DNA from: Ipomoea triloba
Taxonomy: Eukaryota > Streptophyta > Magnoliopsida > Solanales > Convolvulaceae
Length of the DNA: 64,000 bases
NCBI RefSeq assembly: GCF_003576645.1
Contig: NC_044919.1
Coordinates: 29,832,715-29,896,714, forward strand
Reading direction: 5' to 3'
This document shows positions 26,869 through 39,390 of the stretch, one piece after another. Numbering within the stretch: the first letter of the stretch is position 1; each line of letters starts with the position of its first letter. Position numbers and translations under genes: made by a program. The notes under the pieces were generated by a model. The model saw nothing but the letters and a program-made list of their open reading frames with translations. It was not told the origin of the DNA and searched no databases.

Positions 26869-28139
26869 ATTATTGTGTAGTAACATATATGTCTTTATAT
26901 TTATTATTCATTACAATTCTAAATTAAACAAAACAATAAAATCAATATTCTAAATAGTTTATTTTTTTCCTAAACAAACAATTACATCAATCTTCTTAAT
27001 AATTGTTGTTTCATAATATTTCAATTCCATCTCCTTTTAAATAATTTGTTCGCAAACCAAACGGGTCATAAATCGAAATATTTGGGGCCAAGTCAATCGT
27101 ATAACTCCAACACAGAGAAATATAGTAAAATTTAAATTTAAATTTTCAACAGTGAAATACATCCATAGAGAAGTTACTTTGATTCCATGGAGCAGTATTA
27201 AATGGGATAGGAGTTGACCCTTACATTATGCCGTGTAGCGGGGCGATGGCTCGAGTTGGGAGCTAGCGTTGCGCTATCGTTTTCGTAATTGTCAGTTCTC
27301 GCCAGCTTTGAAGTTTGCGACTACTGCCTTGGCACGCGCACCCATTTTCAACGTCTGGCTGATGACATTTGGACTACGACCTTGTAACTATTGGAGCTCA
27401 GTCCTTGTAATCGCTGTTCACAATCATTTTTGTATTCACTATAGAAATTTTAAATCATCGTTTCCGTAAATTGTACGAGAATTCTAGCTATTTCCTACAC
27501 TTTTGCACTGAAACAGTGTTAATTTTAACTTATTTGATCACTATTAACTGTTTGACTTGGTTAAACAATGAATATGGATGTTTGATTAATTAGTTTTTTA
27601 TGTCAATTTATTGCTCTAAAACGTTAAAATTCATTGAGAAAGTCATTTTGCATGTAATCCGCTGTCAATTTACTAAACATCTCTATACAATCAGTTAATG
27701 CTATCAATTAGTCAAACATACTAACCCAATCAATTAATTAATTAGCCTTCATGTGTGTGCGCACATATGACAAATTTGACTGCTCCAATATCGCCCTATA
27801 TGCTCAAAATGACAATGATTTGACGGTATGATAAAATAACGCAATAATCATGTTTGTTATGAGTATGATCTCAAGGGTTAAGTATACTAGAAGAAATGCA
27901 TGCGATCTCATTCACACATCATAGTTTCTCTAGTTATAACTTGTTAATACTAATTTGATTAGGCTGGGGTGTATGGATGAAATATTTGATTCAAGGTACA
28001 AAGTGATAAATATTATGAACTAAAACTTTGTGACAAAGCCCATTCCATAGGTGTAGATCGAGGCCTTTGTAAAGATTGGGCTCTGCATTGAAAATTATTT
28101 GAGTAATCAAATCCAATTTAGCCCAAAATCAAGCTCAAA
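26869..28139. other. Gene-free AT-rich stretch
   Basis: No coding frame with family likeness. CAAACCAAACGGGTCAT near 27054 looks like the end of a decayed DNA transposon, but I could not find its partner end. Confidence 0.4.
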
Positions 28140-28320
28140 CTCGAGTTTGAGCATGAACTCGAGCTCGAATTCAAACTCGAGCTCGAGCTCGAACAATCGA
28201 GCTGCTCGAGTTGAACTCGAGCAACTCGAAAATTGACGAGCTCAAGTTCGAGCATCAGTTCTCAAGCTCGGTCGAGCTCGTCACTCTAGGTTCGAGCTCG
28301 ACTCGGCTCGTTTGCACTCT
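28140..28320. repeat. GAGCTCGA-rich low-complexity block
   Basis: About 180 bases built from overlapping CTCGAGCTCGAA-like words on both strands, much more GC-rich than the surroundings. Each word is itself nearly palindromic. Such blocks occur inside some plant MITEs, but no terminal repeats were found. Confidence 0.7.
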
Positions 28321-28724
28321 CATATGTAATGACTATAAACACAAAAAAAAAAAAAAAAAGAATTTGAAGTACAAACACTTTCTCATGTAGGTTTGTTACT
28401 TAAGAAATGAATTAGAATAGATATGTACTTCAACCATTAATGTGATTTACAAATAAGTTTTTAATATGTAATATTCATTCTCGTTATATTCAAATGTTAA
28501 TAAATATTTTATGTCTTATTAATTACACATTCCAAATCGTTTAAAAGTTTTAATTTGTAGTGATTTAAGAAAATGTTGTAAGTCATCATCGACTAATGTG
28601 GTTTACAAGAAGTCTTTAATAATTTACTTATTAACTTTTTTATAATCAAAATAGCAATTGATATGAGGCCATAAAAATTATACTTAAATTCCCCATACGT
28701 GAATCTGTGATGCATAAATACTAG

Positions 28725-29029
28725 TTGACTTGCGAAACATATTACATCACAATTGGTCAAATTACAAAGCTAATTTTGATAAAGTGTTATGAGAACATGA
28801 ATGGAACACTCATGGCATCATTTCCAACAACTTACTGAAGGAAGTAGACTATTTTGAAAGAGCGTTACAATTAAGGTACAATTGTAGTGCTCTTTCAAAA
28901 TAGTCTACTTCGTTCAGTAAATCGTTGGAAATAATCCCGTGAGTGTTCCATTCATGTTCCTATAACACTTTATCATAATTACCTTTCTAGTTTGACCAAT
29001 TGTGGTGTAATATGTTTGGCAAGTCAATT
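28725..29029. mobile_element. Foldback MITE
   Basis: Two inverted arms of about 145 bases, separated by roughly 15 bases, match with about 10-12 percent differences: left TTGACTTGCGAAACATATTA, right the inverse of TTGACTTGCCAAACATATTA. The arms extend inward to GTAGACTATTTTGAAAGAGC. A transcript would fold into one long hairpin. No target duplication was recognised. Confidence 0.85.
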
Positions 29030-29594
29030 TGCAAATGTCAAATATTTAAAAAAAAAAAAAAATACTACGAAGAATGTTTGAACCATTACATGAGGGGGAG
29101 GGGGACTAACACCTCATTTTCATAGCTCATTTTCACAAGAAGAAGAGCGGTCAAGACTAACACAAACCTATTCATTTTTTTTTTGTTGGGATAAGAACTC
29201 TAGTAATGAATTGAAGGTGGTATTGAGAGTTGCATTTGATGCCCTTTTATAGTAAGGTCTGTTGATCTCTTATGAAGCATGACACAACTAATTACTATAT
29301 TAGGTTGGTCATGAAAAACACCTCCTATATATATTCCACCCCAAAAAGAAAAACATCATGCAGACTGGGATACCATCACCAAGAAAAAGGAATATGAATT
29401 AAAAAAAAATACAGCAACTCGAACTGGAACACAATTGCGTGGAAACAAAATTTACAATATAAATTATTAACACAAAACTAAAAAAAAAAAATTCTTTAAT
29501 TATATACTTTATCACCTATATTAATTTTTTATTTCGGAATTATTAGCATCTTGAAAGCAACTGAACCATATGCTTAAAGCTCTTGAAACTCAAT

Positions 29595-29719
29595 CCAATG
29601 AGATAGCTCAAGTGGCAAGTGAGCTCTTTTTGTGGGGAGGAATTTTGGCAGAACCTGGGTTCAATTCCTACAAGTGACGATTCCCCTGGGCCAAGGAGAG
29701 AAAGATTTACCAAAAAAAA
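29595..29719 (+). mobile_element. Short tRNA-derived SINE, second family
   Basis: About 125 bases: an A-box-like TAGCTCAAGTGGCAAG, a B-box-like GGTTCAATTCC some 50 bases later, and an A-rich end (ACCAAAAAAAAA). It is flanked by a direct duplication AGCTCTTGAAACTCAAT (29578-29594 and 29720-29736; a few A's at the edges are ambiguous). It differs from the 216-bp SINE elsewhere in this window in body and length. Confidence 0.85.
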
Positions 29720-29739
29720 AGCTCTTGAAACTCAATTAT

Positions 29740-31217
29740 GAAAGATTTTTCCTGGAAAGTAAAACTTTATGAAACATTAGACTATGAATGTCATCATCTG
29801 CCATTTTCTTGAAAAAAAGTTTTAGTAAATCTTAAAATTACTACCAAATTAATTATTAAATATGAATACACTTTTGGTATAAACAACATACAACATACAC
29901 AGAGTCGCAGACACATTTATTACAAATGTAAGTAGCTCAAATTTTGTAGGCGCAATAAAAACTAAATAGTCAAGTAGCCAAACAACTTCTACACTTTCCA
30001 CAATTATTATTATTATTATAGTTAAATAATTCTGGAATGACAATAATTATTGAACAACATTTAGTTTTAGTGAACAAACTCTCAATTATATTTCAATAAG
30101 TAAAATAGTACAAAGTTATCACAGCAAAAAAAAAAAATGATTGCCCCATAATTAAATCATAAAAAATGGTTTATATTTTTCCAGCGACATTTGGTCCGCT
30201 TGACCAAATGTGTTAAAATTGCATAGTTAGGGTATTAAATTGTTAGTTTTTAAAGCCGTTAACTAAAATTAGCAAAATCCCAGTAGTCACAGGACCAAAA
30301 GTATAATTTTCACTAAATATTATGAACTAAAACTTGTCATGCCATGGGCAAATTATAGTGTTGTGTGGAGCATAATAAAAAATATATGTTTAATGTACTA
30401 TAAGTACATTATTTGTGTAATATACATTATACAAAATAATGTATTTTCAGTACTTAAATAGTGTACATCCCCCGCATATAATATACATTTTTAATATACT
30501 AAAAGTACATTATTTATATACTGAATTTACATTATTTGACAGCATGATCCACCCAATAATGATTGCTTTCACTGTGGTGCACATCGAGCATGAAATCCAA
30601 TTTAGCCCAATCCCTGTATTTTTAATGTAAAAAAAAAAAAGAAAAAAAAAAGATTTCAAAAATGTTAGTTTGGGACTTTGTCACCTAACTTGCAGTAATT
30701 AAATGTGCATTTTTTGTTATAATCAATGGTCAATGAACATATAAATTTCAAAGATAAACTAAAAATATACTCCGTATATAATATCTAAGTCGTTTGCAAA
30801 CACTTGAAATAATGTTACGTACTATTTTATGAATTCTGTCCACATGTATATCATTAATGTTATTTATTCATTCGTATGAGAGGACCACCGATGGTCCAAT
30901 ACAATGCCAAATGACTTGATCACCTACACAATATATCTGCTCATTTTTCAACACAATACACTCACTAGCTAGTACTCTTTGTACTCGTTATGTGCTGTTC
31001 GGCACACGTATATATATTAAATATATTTGATAATAATTCAAGTTTTTTTCGGCTTCGTTCGAATATATATTGAACTTCATAAATCTACCCCAAATTTATA
31101 AAAAGATAAATTGAACTATTCTAATTTCAGAACTCAACATCAATTATTTGTACACTTATGTGTACAAGAAACCCAACTCAAATCCCCTATATTTGTGGGA
31201 ACAATTGAACCCCACTT
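29740..31217. other. Gene-free AT-rich stretch
   Basis: No coding sequence or element recognised. Several words such as AGTACATTATTT recur around 30400-30540, and ACTCCGTATA occurs near 30770. Confidence 0.4.
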
Positions 31218-31234
31218 GCCGTTGAAAAATAGTT

Positions 31235-32061
31235 TTTTTTTTTTTTTTTGAGAAAGGTAACTTCATTAGATCAAATCAGAGGAAAGAACATTACAAAGGA
31301 AGATGGGAGGGTTAACAAACCACTCCGAATAATCAGACAAAGAAACAGACTGCATGGCAAGTATATGAGCCGTCTGATTCGCAGATCGTTTAGTAAAAGA
31401 TAAACTAATATGAGTAAACATACTCATCAAGTTTTTAACTTCCGCTAGCCGTACATGAAAGGAAGAATCACCTAAAGTAGAGTTGAGTCCCTGCACCACC
31501 TGTAAAGAATCAGTTTCAATGATAATATTGTCAAAGTCATGGCTTTTCACCCAGCTTAGTGATTCTCTTATGGCGACAGCCTCGGCTTCTCTAGAATTAT
31601 AGGCGCCACTCCATTGTGATCCTCTTGCAGCAACAAAGTGACCTTGATCATTCCTAAGAACACATCCAAAGCCATTTTCGAGTGCGGTTTGTCAATAGCC
31701 GCATCAACATTCAACTTCAATAATCCCAATTGAGGTTTAGACCATTTAGGCTCTTCAGCTACTGCTAATTCATCTCCAAACTGCCCAGCTTTGTTGGCCT
31801 CCAACCAATCATTAAGATAATTTTGAGCACTTTGGACTGTGAAACGGGCAGCATTAAGGGATTGGTTGTTCCATAAAATACTGTTCCGCAAATCCCAAAT
31901 TTTCCAACAGACAATATACAGAGTGCAAGCCTGAGTGTTGGAGAGGGAGGTTGACATAGTGCTCATCCAATCTTGGAAGTTGGTATAAGATCCTGAGAGG
32001 GAGGTTGACATAGTGCTCATCCAATCTTGGAAGTTGGTATAAGATCCTGCCTGACATTGGA
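31235..32061 (-). mobile_element. 5'-truncated LINE carrying the RNase H domain
   Basis: Perfect 17-base target duplication GCCGTTGAAAAATAGTT (31218-31234 and 32062-32078). A poly(T) run at the left marks the poly(A) 3' end of a minus-strand element. The minus strand encodes PQLGLLKLNVDAAID, later IIIETDSLQVVQGLNST and the FTKRSANQTAH signature of LINE RNase H, ending just before the tail. A frame change falls in the middle (about 31620). Near the 5' end a 54-base unit is repeated exactly in tandem (31941-31994 and 31995-32048). Nothing upstream of the zinc-binding region is present. Confidence 0.92.
31941..32048. repeat. Exact tandem duplication, 2 x 54 bp, inside LINE
   Basis: The unit begins GAGAGGGAGGTTGACATAGT. 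The copies are identical by eye, and 54 is a multiple of three, so the frame stays open. Confidence 0.9.
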
Positions 32062-32118
32062 GCCGTTGAAAAATAGTTATAAGTGAGATTTCATATCTAT
32101 TAAACCAATACCCTAAAA

Positions 32119-32121
<3 letters not shown>

Positions 32122-32187
<66 letters not shown>
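32122..32187. repeat. (TA)n microsatellite
   Basis: About 33 uninterrupted TA units. The following 32190-33300 is AT-rich with no recognised feature. Confidence 0.95.
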
Positions 32188-32189
<2 letters not shown>

Positions 32190-33306
32190 TTGAATCTTTG
32201 TGCTTCAATAGGTTGGGAAAGTAGTTATAAACTGATACTGCATTGCACAGAATTAGTACTACTCAAAAAGACTACTAGGCTATTGAGGATTAATCATTTA
32301 TATTATTTTTGACTTAGTGTTTATTGGTTATTTCCTAGAATAGATTTGCGACTTTTGGGATGTTACTTTTCCTAGTCTATTTTATCTCGTTGTATAACTA
32401 TTTATAGTCTGATTCCTTCTTATCAATAAATTGAGTTTTCACGCAACTTCTATATAAGCAACACATATTTTATTTTCTTATTTTCTTTCCTTTTCATTCA
32501 ATTGGCAAAAAACATGTAACGGAAATGTTACTTTTATAAAATTATAAGCATTTTCATTTTAAATTTCATTAACAATATTAATCCTCTAGCTACACAACAA
32601 CATTCTAAGCTGACAATATCACTCAATGTGTTTATGTGTCATGAATCAATCACACCTAATATCCAACAACTAGCTACCACATAAATAAATTATCGAGTGG
32701 ATGAAACATAATTTTTAACTATACATAGATTAAATTCATGTATATACACAATTACGTGATAACAATCTAAATAATCATTTACTAATCTCCCGTCGTAGCA
32801 TATGGTTGGTGATGCTTGAATCCTTTGTTCACTATAAATCATATCCCTTCGAGTTGTTATATAATCATTGCAACTAGAGAACATATTTTTCACTAATTAT
32901 CTGAGTCAGAGGTATGAGTCAGCTGATTGAAGTGAAAATAAAATTTTAAAAATAATATTCAACTACCATATAACAAAATTAATTGCACAATTCTAGAAGT
33001 TAACAAGAAACGATAAACCACCGCTAGAAGAAACCACGACGACCAAAGATAAGAAGGGATCGTGCACCATACGCCCCGTCCCTGGAGCGTGGAGAGACAG
33101 AAGAATTTACCTGTTTTTAGTTGCATGTCGTTTAACGCCATCGGACAGCGCCACAATCAGAGCGCACCAGCCATGCAAACAAACTCCTTCAAGTTACATA
33201 TACATACGCTCACCTCCATAAACCCAATCCCACTTGTTTCTATCAATGGCCCCTTTTCTGTACTCCACATCCTGTCCCATTCAAAAAACCACTCATCCCA
33301 CCTCAG

Positions 33307-33313
33307 TATATAT
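33307..33313 (+). promoter_or_regulatory. Possible TATA box of the MRS2 gene
   Basis: TATATAT, about 90 bases upstream of the MRS2 start codon; position and sequence are suitable but nothing else confirms it. Confidence 0.35.
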
Positions 33314-33402
33314 GAAAATTCTTCGTGTGAAATAATGAAAAATTTTCACTTTCTGCTTCTTTCAAGTGAAAAAAAATAATTCTGCAACATTAAGCCAAGA
33401 AG

Positions 33403-36400
33403 ATGAGGGGTTCTACTAATTCCGTTGCTATCCCAGTGGAGAATTGTGTGGCACTGAAGATGATGAAAAGTTCTGTGTCTAGAAGCTGGATTTTGTTTGA
33501 CAAGAGAGGACAGAGCGCTATCCTGGATTTGGATAAGCAGGGGATAATGAACCGGGTTCCGATACACACCAGAGATCTTAGAATCCTCGACCCTCTCCTC
33601 TCTTATCCCTCTATAATTCTTGGAAGAGAAAAAGTCATTGTTCTCAACTTGGAGGTATTGAACTCCATTAATTCAATTCCCCTCCTTTTTCTTGTTTGTT
33701 TTGGAATTTGCTTATGAATTTCTGATTCAGTTTTTGTTCTTTCTCAGCACATTAAAGCAATTATTACAACAGAAGAGGTAATTAATATACAATTCTCCAT
33801 TTCTCCCTTATCCTTGTTTTTGTCTGGTTAATGATTTAGTTTACCGTTTGTAATCAAATGATTGAGGTAGGTATTACTTCGTGACCCACTGGAGGATAAT
33901 GTTATCCCGATTGTTGAAGAACTGCAAAGAAGGTTGCCCCTGGCTACTGGCCTAGGTGAAGGAGAAGATGATGAACAACCCCAACCTGGGATAAGACCTG
34001 ATAATGAGCAAACCGGTACAGAACAGTTATTCTAGTTATGCTATATATCTCTATTGGCAAGATTAATGATAATTGTTTTAATGAACTTGAATTGAAGTGA
34101 TTTTCCATGTTATGAAATGCAGAGTTTCCCTTCGAATTTCGAGCTCTAGAAGTAGCGTTAGAAGGCATATGTAGCTCTCTCGACACACAGACGAGAGATT
34201 TGGAGACTGCTGCCTACCCGGCTTTGGATGAACTGACTGCAAAGGTAACAGATACCCAAATTTTTACGATTTTGCTGAGTGCTAATTGACCTGCTAGCTG
34301 CAGAAATGTTATCTTTATTATACCTTCAACTCGGTCTTTTCACTAATCGTGCTTATTCGTGCATTCTTGAATTAGTCATCACCCAAGTTTTTCTGCTGTT
34401 TGGTAGGTTGTCCCTGCAAGGTAGTTCATATTAAAATTATTAAGTACTATGTACTGCGTTTAGTGTATGAAACACTCCATCTGTAGCATGCTTTCTTATA
34501 AAGATTATATGTAAATAAATTAAGATAAAGGTCAGTGGATGGAGATTGATAAAGAAACCACTAAATTGGGGGTCCTGCTTTTGTATATAATATATGTAGT
34601 CATGTAAAAAGTAGCCCGTAAGGGCAGCTCAAGTGGTAAGAGAGTTACACCTGCAGCCGAGAGGTCGTGGGTTCGAACCTCAAGCCCTTGAGTTTGTGCC
34701 GGTCAGCTATGGGTAACCTAGGCTGATTTACCTCCTTGTGGCTCTTTGCCGGCTAGGGTCACAGGGCGAGGGCTTTACCCACATACTCACATAGTGAGGA
34801 GTGGGGTTTACCTCGTTAATAAATAAATAAATGTAAAAAGTAGGTAAGACATTAAAGTTGATTTTTTAGTGCAATTTGTCCTGAAGTTGTCAAGTTGTCA
34901 AGTTAGAGCCTGCAATTAATCAGCTACTAGAAAAGGCCAAATGCCGTGGACCCTCGCTGTCATTGAAATGTTATTGTTACCAATCATGTATACACATGTG
35001 CGAGCCGTTTATTCATTAAAGCTCATAACTCTCGCTAATGGCCCTTTTTACCATCTTATTGGATAAAAAATGATTGCTATAGATCTTTGGTTTCAAACAA
35101 GTTAAGTGGCAAGACTGCTAATATTGCATTGATTATATTGTCTGCAATAGATGAACTTTGCAGTGCGTGTTGAACACGAGAAATGGCTGTAATAGGTTTA
35201 GTGTATTATTACTGTCTATATCTCCTGCTTTGGTTCTATATGTGAATATAAGAACTGAATATTTGAAGTGCCAATTAACTTCATTATTTTGCTGGCATAT
35301 TGGCTCTGAAATCGCCTTCTTTAAGGATTATTTCTCAAGGTGTATGTGACAATTATGTGCAGATTAGTAGTCGTAATCTTGATCGAGTGCGTAAACTCAA
35401 GTGTGGGATGACACGATTGACTAGTCGGGTCCAGAAAGTACGTCTTTCTTTTTCTAAGTATGCTCATCAGCAATTCAGCATTTGAAAGCAAAATAGGCAC
35501 CATAATTCAGCCTATTCATGAACTGGCTTGCCAATTGCCACTGAGTGCCTCTACAAGCTAGGCTAAGCTGAATATAATTCAATTGGATCCGTGAATTCGG
35601 TGATCATTATTCTTCTTGTGCCCGTTCTTTCCTACTTAATTTGCTTTATAATCTCACAGAAAGGCTATTCACATCTTCCAGGTGAGGGATGAACTCGAGC
35701 AGCTTCTTGATGATGACGACGACATGGCAGATCTTTACTTATCCAGGAAACTGGCTGCAGCTGTTTCTTCGCCCGTGAGCTGCAATGTGGTTCATGACTG
35801 GTTCCTCGACTCTCCAACTATAAGCTCTAAATTATCGAGAGCGAGCAGGAAAAGCACGACAACAAGCCACGGGGGAATTGATGTTGAGGAACTCGAAATG
35901 CTGCTCGAGGTTTCTGCATAACACAACTACACTTTACATTTTATATATCTTGACTCGAAACCTATATATGTTTCTTGATGGGTGCATTGGATGTGTATCA
36001 TGCAGGCTTACTTTGTACAAATCGAAAGCACTATGAACAAGTTAACCACGGTATAAACCTCAATATGTAATGCTTGAATTATGGTTTTGAGCCAAAACAT
36101 GAATGCATATATAACAAATTTTCAGTTCAGTTGATGAATCAGTATGGCTAAATTGATGAATATGTCTGATCTTCTTGCTTAATTTGCAGTTGCGAGAATA
36201 CATTGATGACACAGAGGACTATATTAATATACAGGTAACCACTTGAACAAGTCTGCATTATTGAAGCAAAATATGTAAAATAGCTTCATCCAGAATGCAG
36301 AATTTCCGTACATCACATTATAGACAGATTTTGGAATTAAAATTGCATTTTGGGTGAAGAAAATAACTCATTTGGATACACTGAATGTATATAATATGTT

Positions 36401-37397
36401 CGTGATGATTGATATATGCTTCCTTCGTTGCAGCTAGACAATCATCGGAATCAGCTGATCCAGGTGCCATTCTTGACACAATAGTAATTAGAAATTTTTA
36501 AGGTGTCCATCAACACCGTGTCTGTTTATACTAGTACAACCACTAACCGGTTGTACATATATGGAACTCGGGGACAAGTGTCCCGCAACCAAATAGTATA
36601 CAAGGTTGTACTGGGCAACCCTCAACCAAGTTGGGCAAACAATGGGTTTGGCAACCGCAAGTTTCATGTTTGGCTCTCACAAGGAGCTGTCTATTAGCTT
36701 TCTTGGTTTGAGTCGGTTAGCTATTGACAACTTAGGTTGATTTACTATATTGTGGTCTTTTGTTGGCTAGGGTCAACAAGGTTAACTTTATTAGTTTGAG
36801 GCTTTGAGCTGATCAGTTATGAGCAAACTGGACTAGTTTATCTATTTGTGGTATTTTGTTAGCTAGGGTCACAAAGTTGATCTGACCTTCTTGGTTTGAG
36901 CGGGTAAGTTATGGGCAACCTAAGTTACTTTATCTATTTCTAGTCTTTTGTCCGGTCACAAGGCAGGTCACCCAATGTACACATTCGGGTAATGACTATG
37001 CAAATGTGCACCTTAGAATTTCTTGTATTTGTCTTTGATAAAATTTTCTTGGATTCCCCTAATAAGTGGTGGCCTTCCTGCAGCTAGAGCTGTTCCTGAG
37101 CTCAGGGACTGTCTGTTTGACAGTGTACTCAATGGTGGCCGCCATCTTCGGCATGAACATCCCATATCAATGGAATGACAATCACGGTTACCTTTTCAAA
37201 TGGGTACGTATGTATATATGCATCCTTAAACAGCTAGCCGCCATTAACGACAGTGGTTTTGCATCTGTAGTTCTGGGATTCCGATGTAACATGATTGAAG
37301 TTCTGTGCAGGTGGTCATCTTCACTTCCATGATCTGTGTTTCCCTCTTCATATCCATAATCGCATACGCGCGACACAGGGGTCTGGTGGGATCTTGA
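33403..37397 (+). CDS. MRS2: MRS2-type magnesium transporter (CorA superfamily)
   Basis: Membrane Mg2+ channel of the CorA/MRS2 family (MGT in Arabidopsis). Plus-strand exons: 33403-33654, 33748-33777, 33871-34015, 34123-34244, 35363-35437, 35682-35909, 36006-36050, 36190-36234, 36434-36463, 37084-37203, 37311-37397; all GT-AG, in phase, 392 aa. A soluble N-terminal domain ([34 protein letters not shown]) leads into long helices ([61 protein letters not shown]). Two membrane spans follow, the first ending in the signature GMN (347-349), and the C terminus is [10 protein letters not shown]. The [17 protein letters not shown] pattern fits the MRS2-2/7/8 subgroup; which of these cannot be told by eye, nor can the target membrane. 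Two exons are only 30 nt. Introns 4 and 9 carry SINE sequence. Confidence 0.95.
34615..34830 (+). mobile_element. tRNA-derived SINE, complete, in MRS2 intron 4
   Basis: 216 bases from CCCGTAAGGGCAGC, with A box AGCTCAAGTGGTAAGAG, B box GGGTTCGAACC, a body containing GGTCAGCTATGGGTAACC and GCCGGCTAGGGTCAC, and a tail of AATAAATAAA. A perfect 13-base duplication ATGTAAAAAGTAG flanks it (34602-34614 and 34831-34843). Same family as the copy at the window start. Confidence 0.93.
36703..36970 (+). repeat. Three degenerate tandem copies of the SINE body in MRS2 intron 9
   Basis: Three successive blocks, starting near 36705, 36802 and 36893, each contain a version of the SINE order TTTGAGxxGGTxAGxTATGxxCAAxxT, then GATTTACTxxxTTGTGGTCTTTTG, then GGCTAGGGTCAC. 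Spacing is about 90-97 bases. No A or B box is present in the array. Confidence 0.7.
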
Positions 37398-39390
37398 TAT
37401 ATACACGTACGCATGCAAATGCATCTCTTTCTGCCGTCAATTCATCTCTGCATAATTCCAGATTACTGTTCTGCATCCGTTTCTTGATTGTACCACTTCA
37501 GCGTATAATAATTGAAGAAGCAATCATTGAATTTTTAGCCAATCTGATCAGGCATGTGAAATCCACGTGTTTTTTTTTTGTAAGACCGAAACTCAAGGTT
37601 AGTCAGTGAGGGTAAGGTACGTAAATTCCGCTATTATATAATAATCTGTAATTACATAAGAAAGGTAAATCGTATATAAAATAATGATTTATTCATCTTA
37701 CAATTTCTTTCAACCATGTGAAATTCATGTCTTGACCTACCACAATATATATATATATATAATCCAAAAAACATGAATGGATCTTATAATATTTTTTTGT
37801 CTTTTGAAATAAGAATAAAAAATTGAGTTGTTACTCAACATTTTTAGAAGCCTATAGAATTATATAAAGCCATTTATATTGACAATTTTGTTGGTTCAAA
37901 ATTCAAACCCAATAAATAATGTCACAAAGGACTTTCAATAATAATCAACATCATACCATACATTTTCATATATTACCTTAACCAAACACATTATTATGTG
38001 TGGTTTAATAAATTTTTTATGCCATGAGTAGTAATACATAAAACTAGATAGTGCATAGGTTAGTCCATTCAATTCAATGCAAAATGCTTGTAGTCGTAGA
38101 TCAATCCTTTTGAATCTCGATCACCATTGACTGGTCAAGTGTTGTATAACAATTTTCTTAGATACTTTATTTAAGTAATTGATTTGCCTATAATCCCATC
38201 AAGTGCTATTTTTGAACTATACAATATTGTATCAACTAATATGAATTTTACAAATGACTGCAACTAATATGAATTTTACAAATGACTGCATAAAGTGATT
38301 TTTTTTCAAATGTGAGATCATAGGTTTGAACTCAGTGAAGCGAATTGAGAAAGTAATTTATTATAAGAGGTTGAATAGAATTTAAAAAAATAATGCTACT
38401 TATTATTTTGAACGGAGTAGCTTAAAATTATTGACCGATTGGATTTATACCCAATTAACATGACGGATAATCATTAGTTCTAAAAAAAAGGTTCATTATT
38501 TTTCTATGCGATGTTCATCATTTCCCACATCATTGTACCTAACGTCGAACCCAGCTAACACGCTTTATCACTCCGACTGTACTTTTTCCCTCTTCCTTAA
38601 CTTTGCGTTTGGTTCATTCCCTTCAAAAAATTTTATCCCAAAAACGACGAGTGTGTTTCACGCCAGTGTGACCTCGCAAGCCGTCGTTTGGGTGACGCGG
38701 CGGATTTATTACTTCCTAAAAAAAGAAAAATAAATAAATATCCAAATCAGCAGCACCCCATCATTGAGCTAACATGCGCCGTCCACGCGCAGGTTCACAC
38801 CTCCCCTGCCCGTCTGCCCGTCTAGCAAGTCATTGACCGGCGCACAAGCGGCGCATTCTATCTCCGTCCGGAAAATATATTTAAAAAAAGGGGAAATTAA
38901 ATTAGGTAGCGGAAAATAGAGAAGAAAAAAATATAAATTTCGTACAAGATAAAATGGGAAGAATTTACTGCATTTGAGCTCATGCCATTATGAGCAGACG
39001 CCTCTCTCGATTTCGTCTCCAAAAATCCGCAAACGGACAGAGATCATCTCCGGCGCGACCTCCTTCCCCCGCCGACTCACCGACCGCAATCGATCCAATC
39101 CTCAATCCGCATATTCCGAGGTTTTTTCACCTGTGTAGACTCGAATCTATTGCATTTCGTTGTATCGTATTATAATTTCGTGTGTTGTGTTTGAGCGTGT
39201 AATGTATGTATCGGATGGGGGGAATTTCGGACGTAAATCGCATGTTTCATGTGCTGTTGCTAGCATGCACCGTTTGACTACGTCGAGATTTGACGGCCTC
39301 TGAGGAGAGAGGGGTTTTCGAAGGTACAGTTGAGAGTGAAGAGCCGAGAGGCTGATAGAGTGAGGAAGAGAGAGAAAGAGAGAAGGTGAG
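37398..39390. other. Intergenic between MRS2 and DRIP
   Basis: AT-rich to about 38750, with a 27-base direct repeat ending TAATATGAATTTTACAAATGACTGCA (about 38229-38290). The last 90 bases before the DRIP ATG are purine-rich (GAGAGAAAGAGAGAAGG), as in many plant 5' leaders. No coding content. Confidence 0.4.

Noticed and set aside
34615..34700. Possible tRNA gene on the plus strand
   Set aside because: A and B boxes are present but there is no acceptor stem, and the unit continues as a SINE with tail and target duplication.
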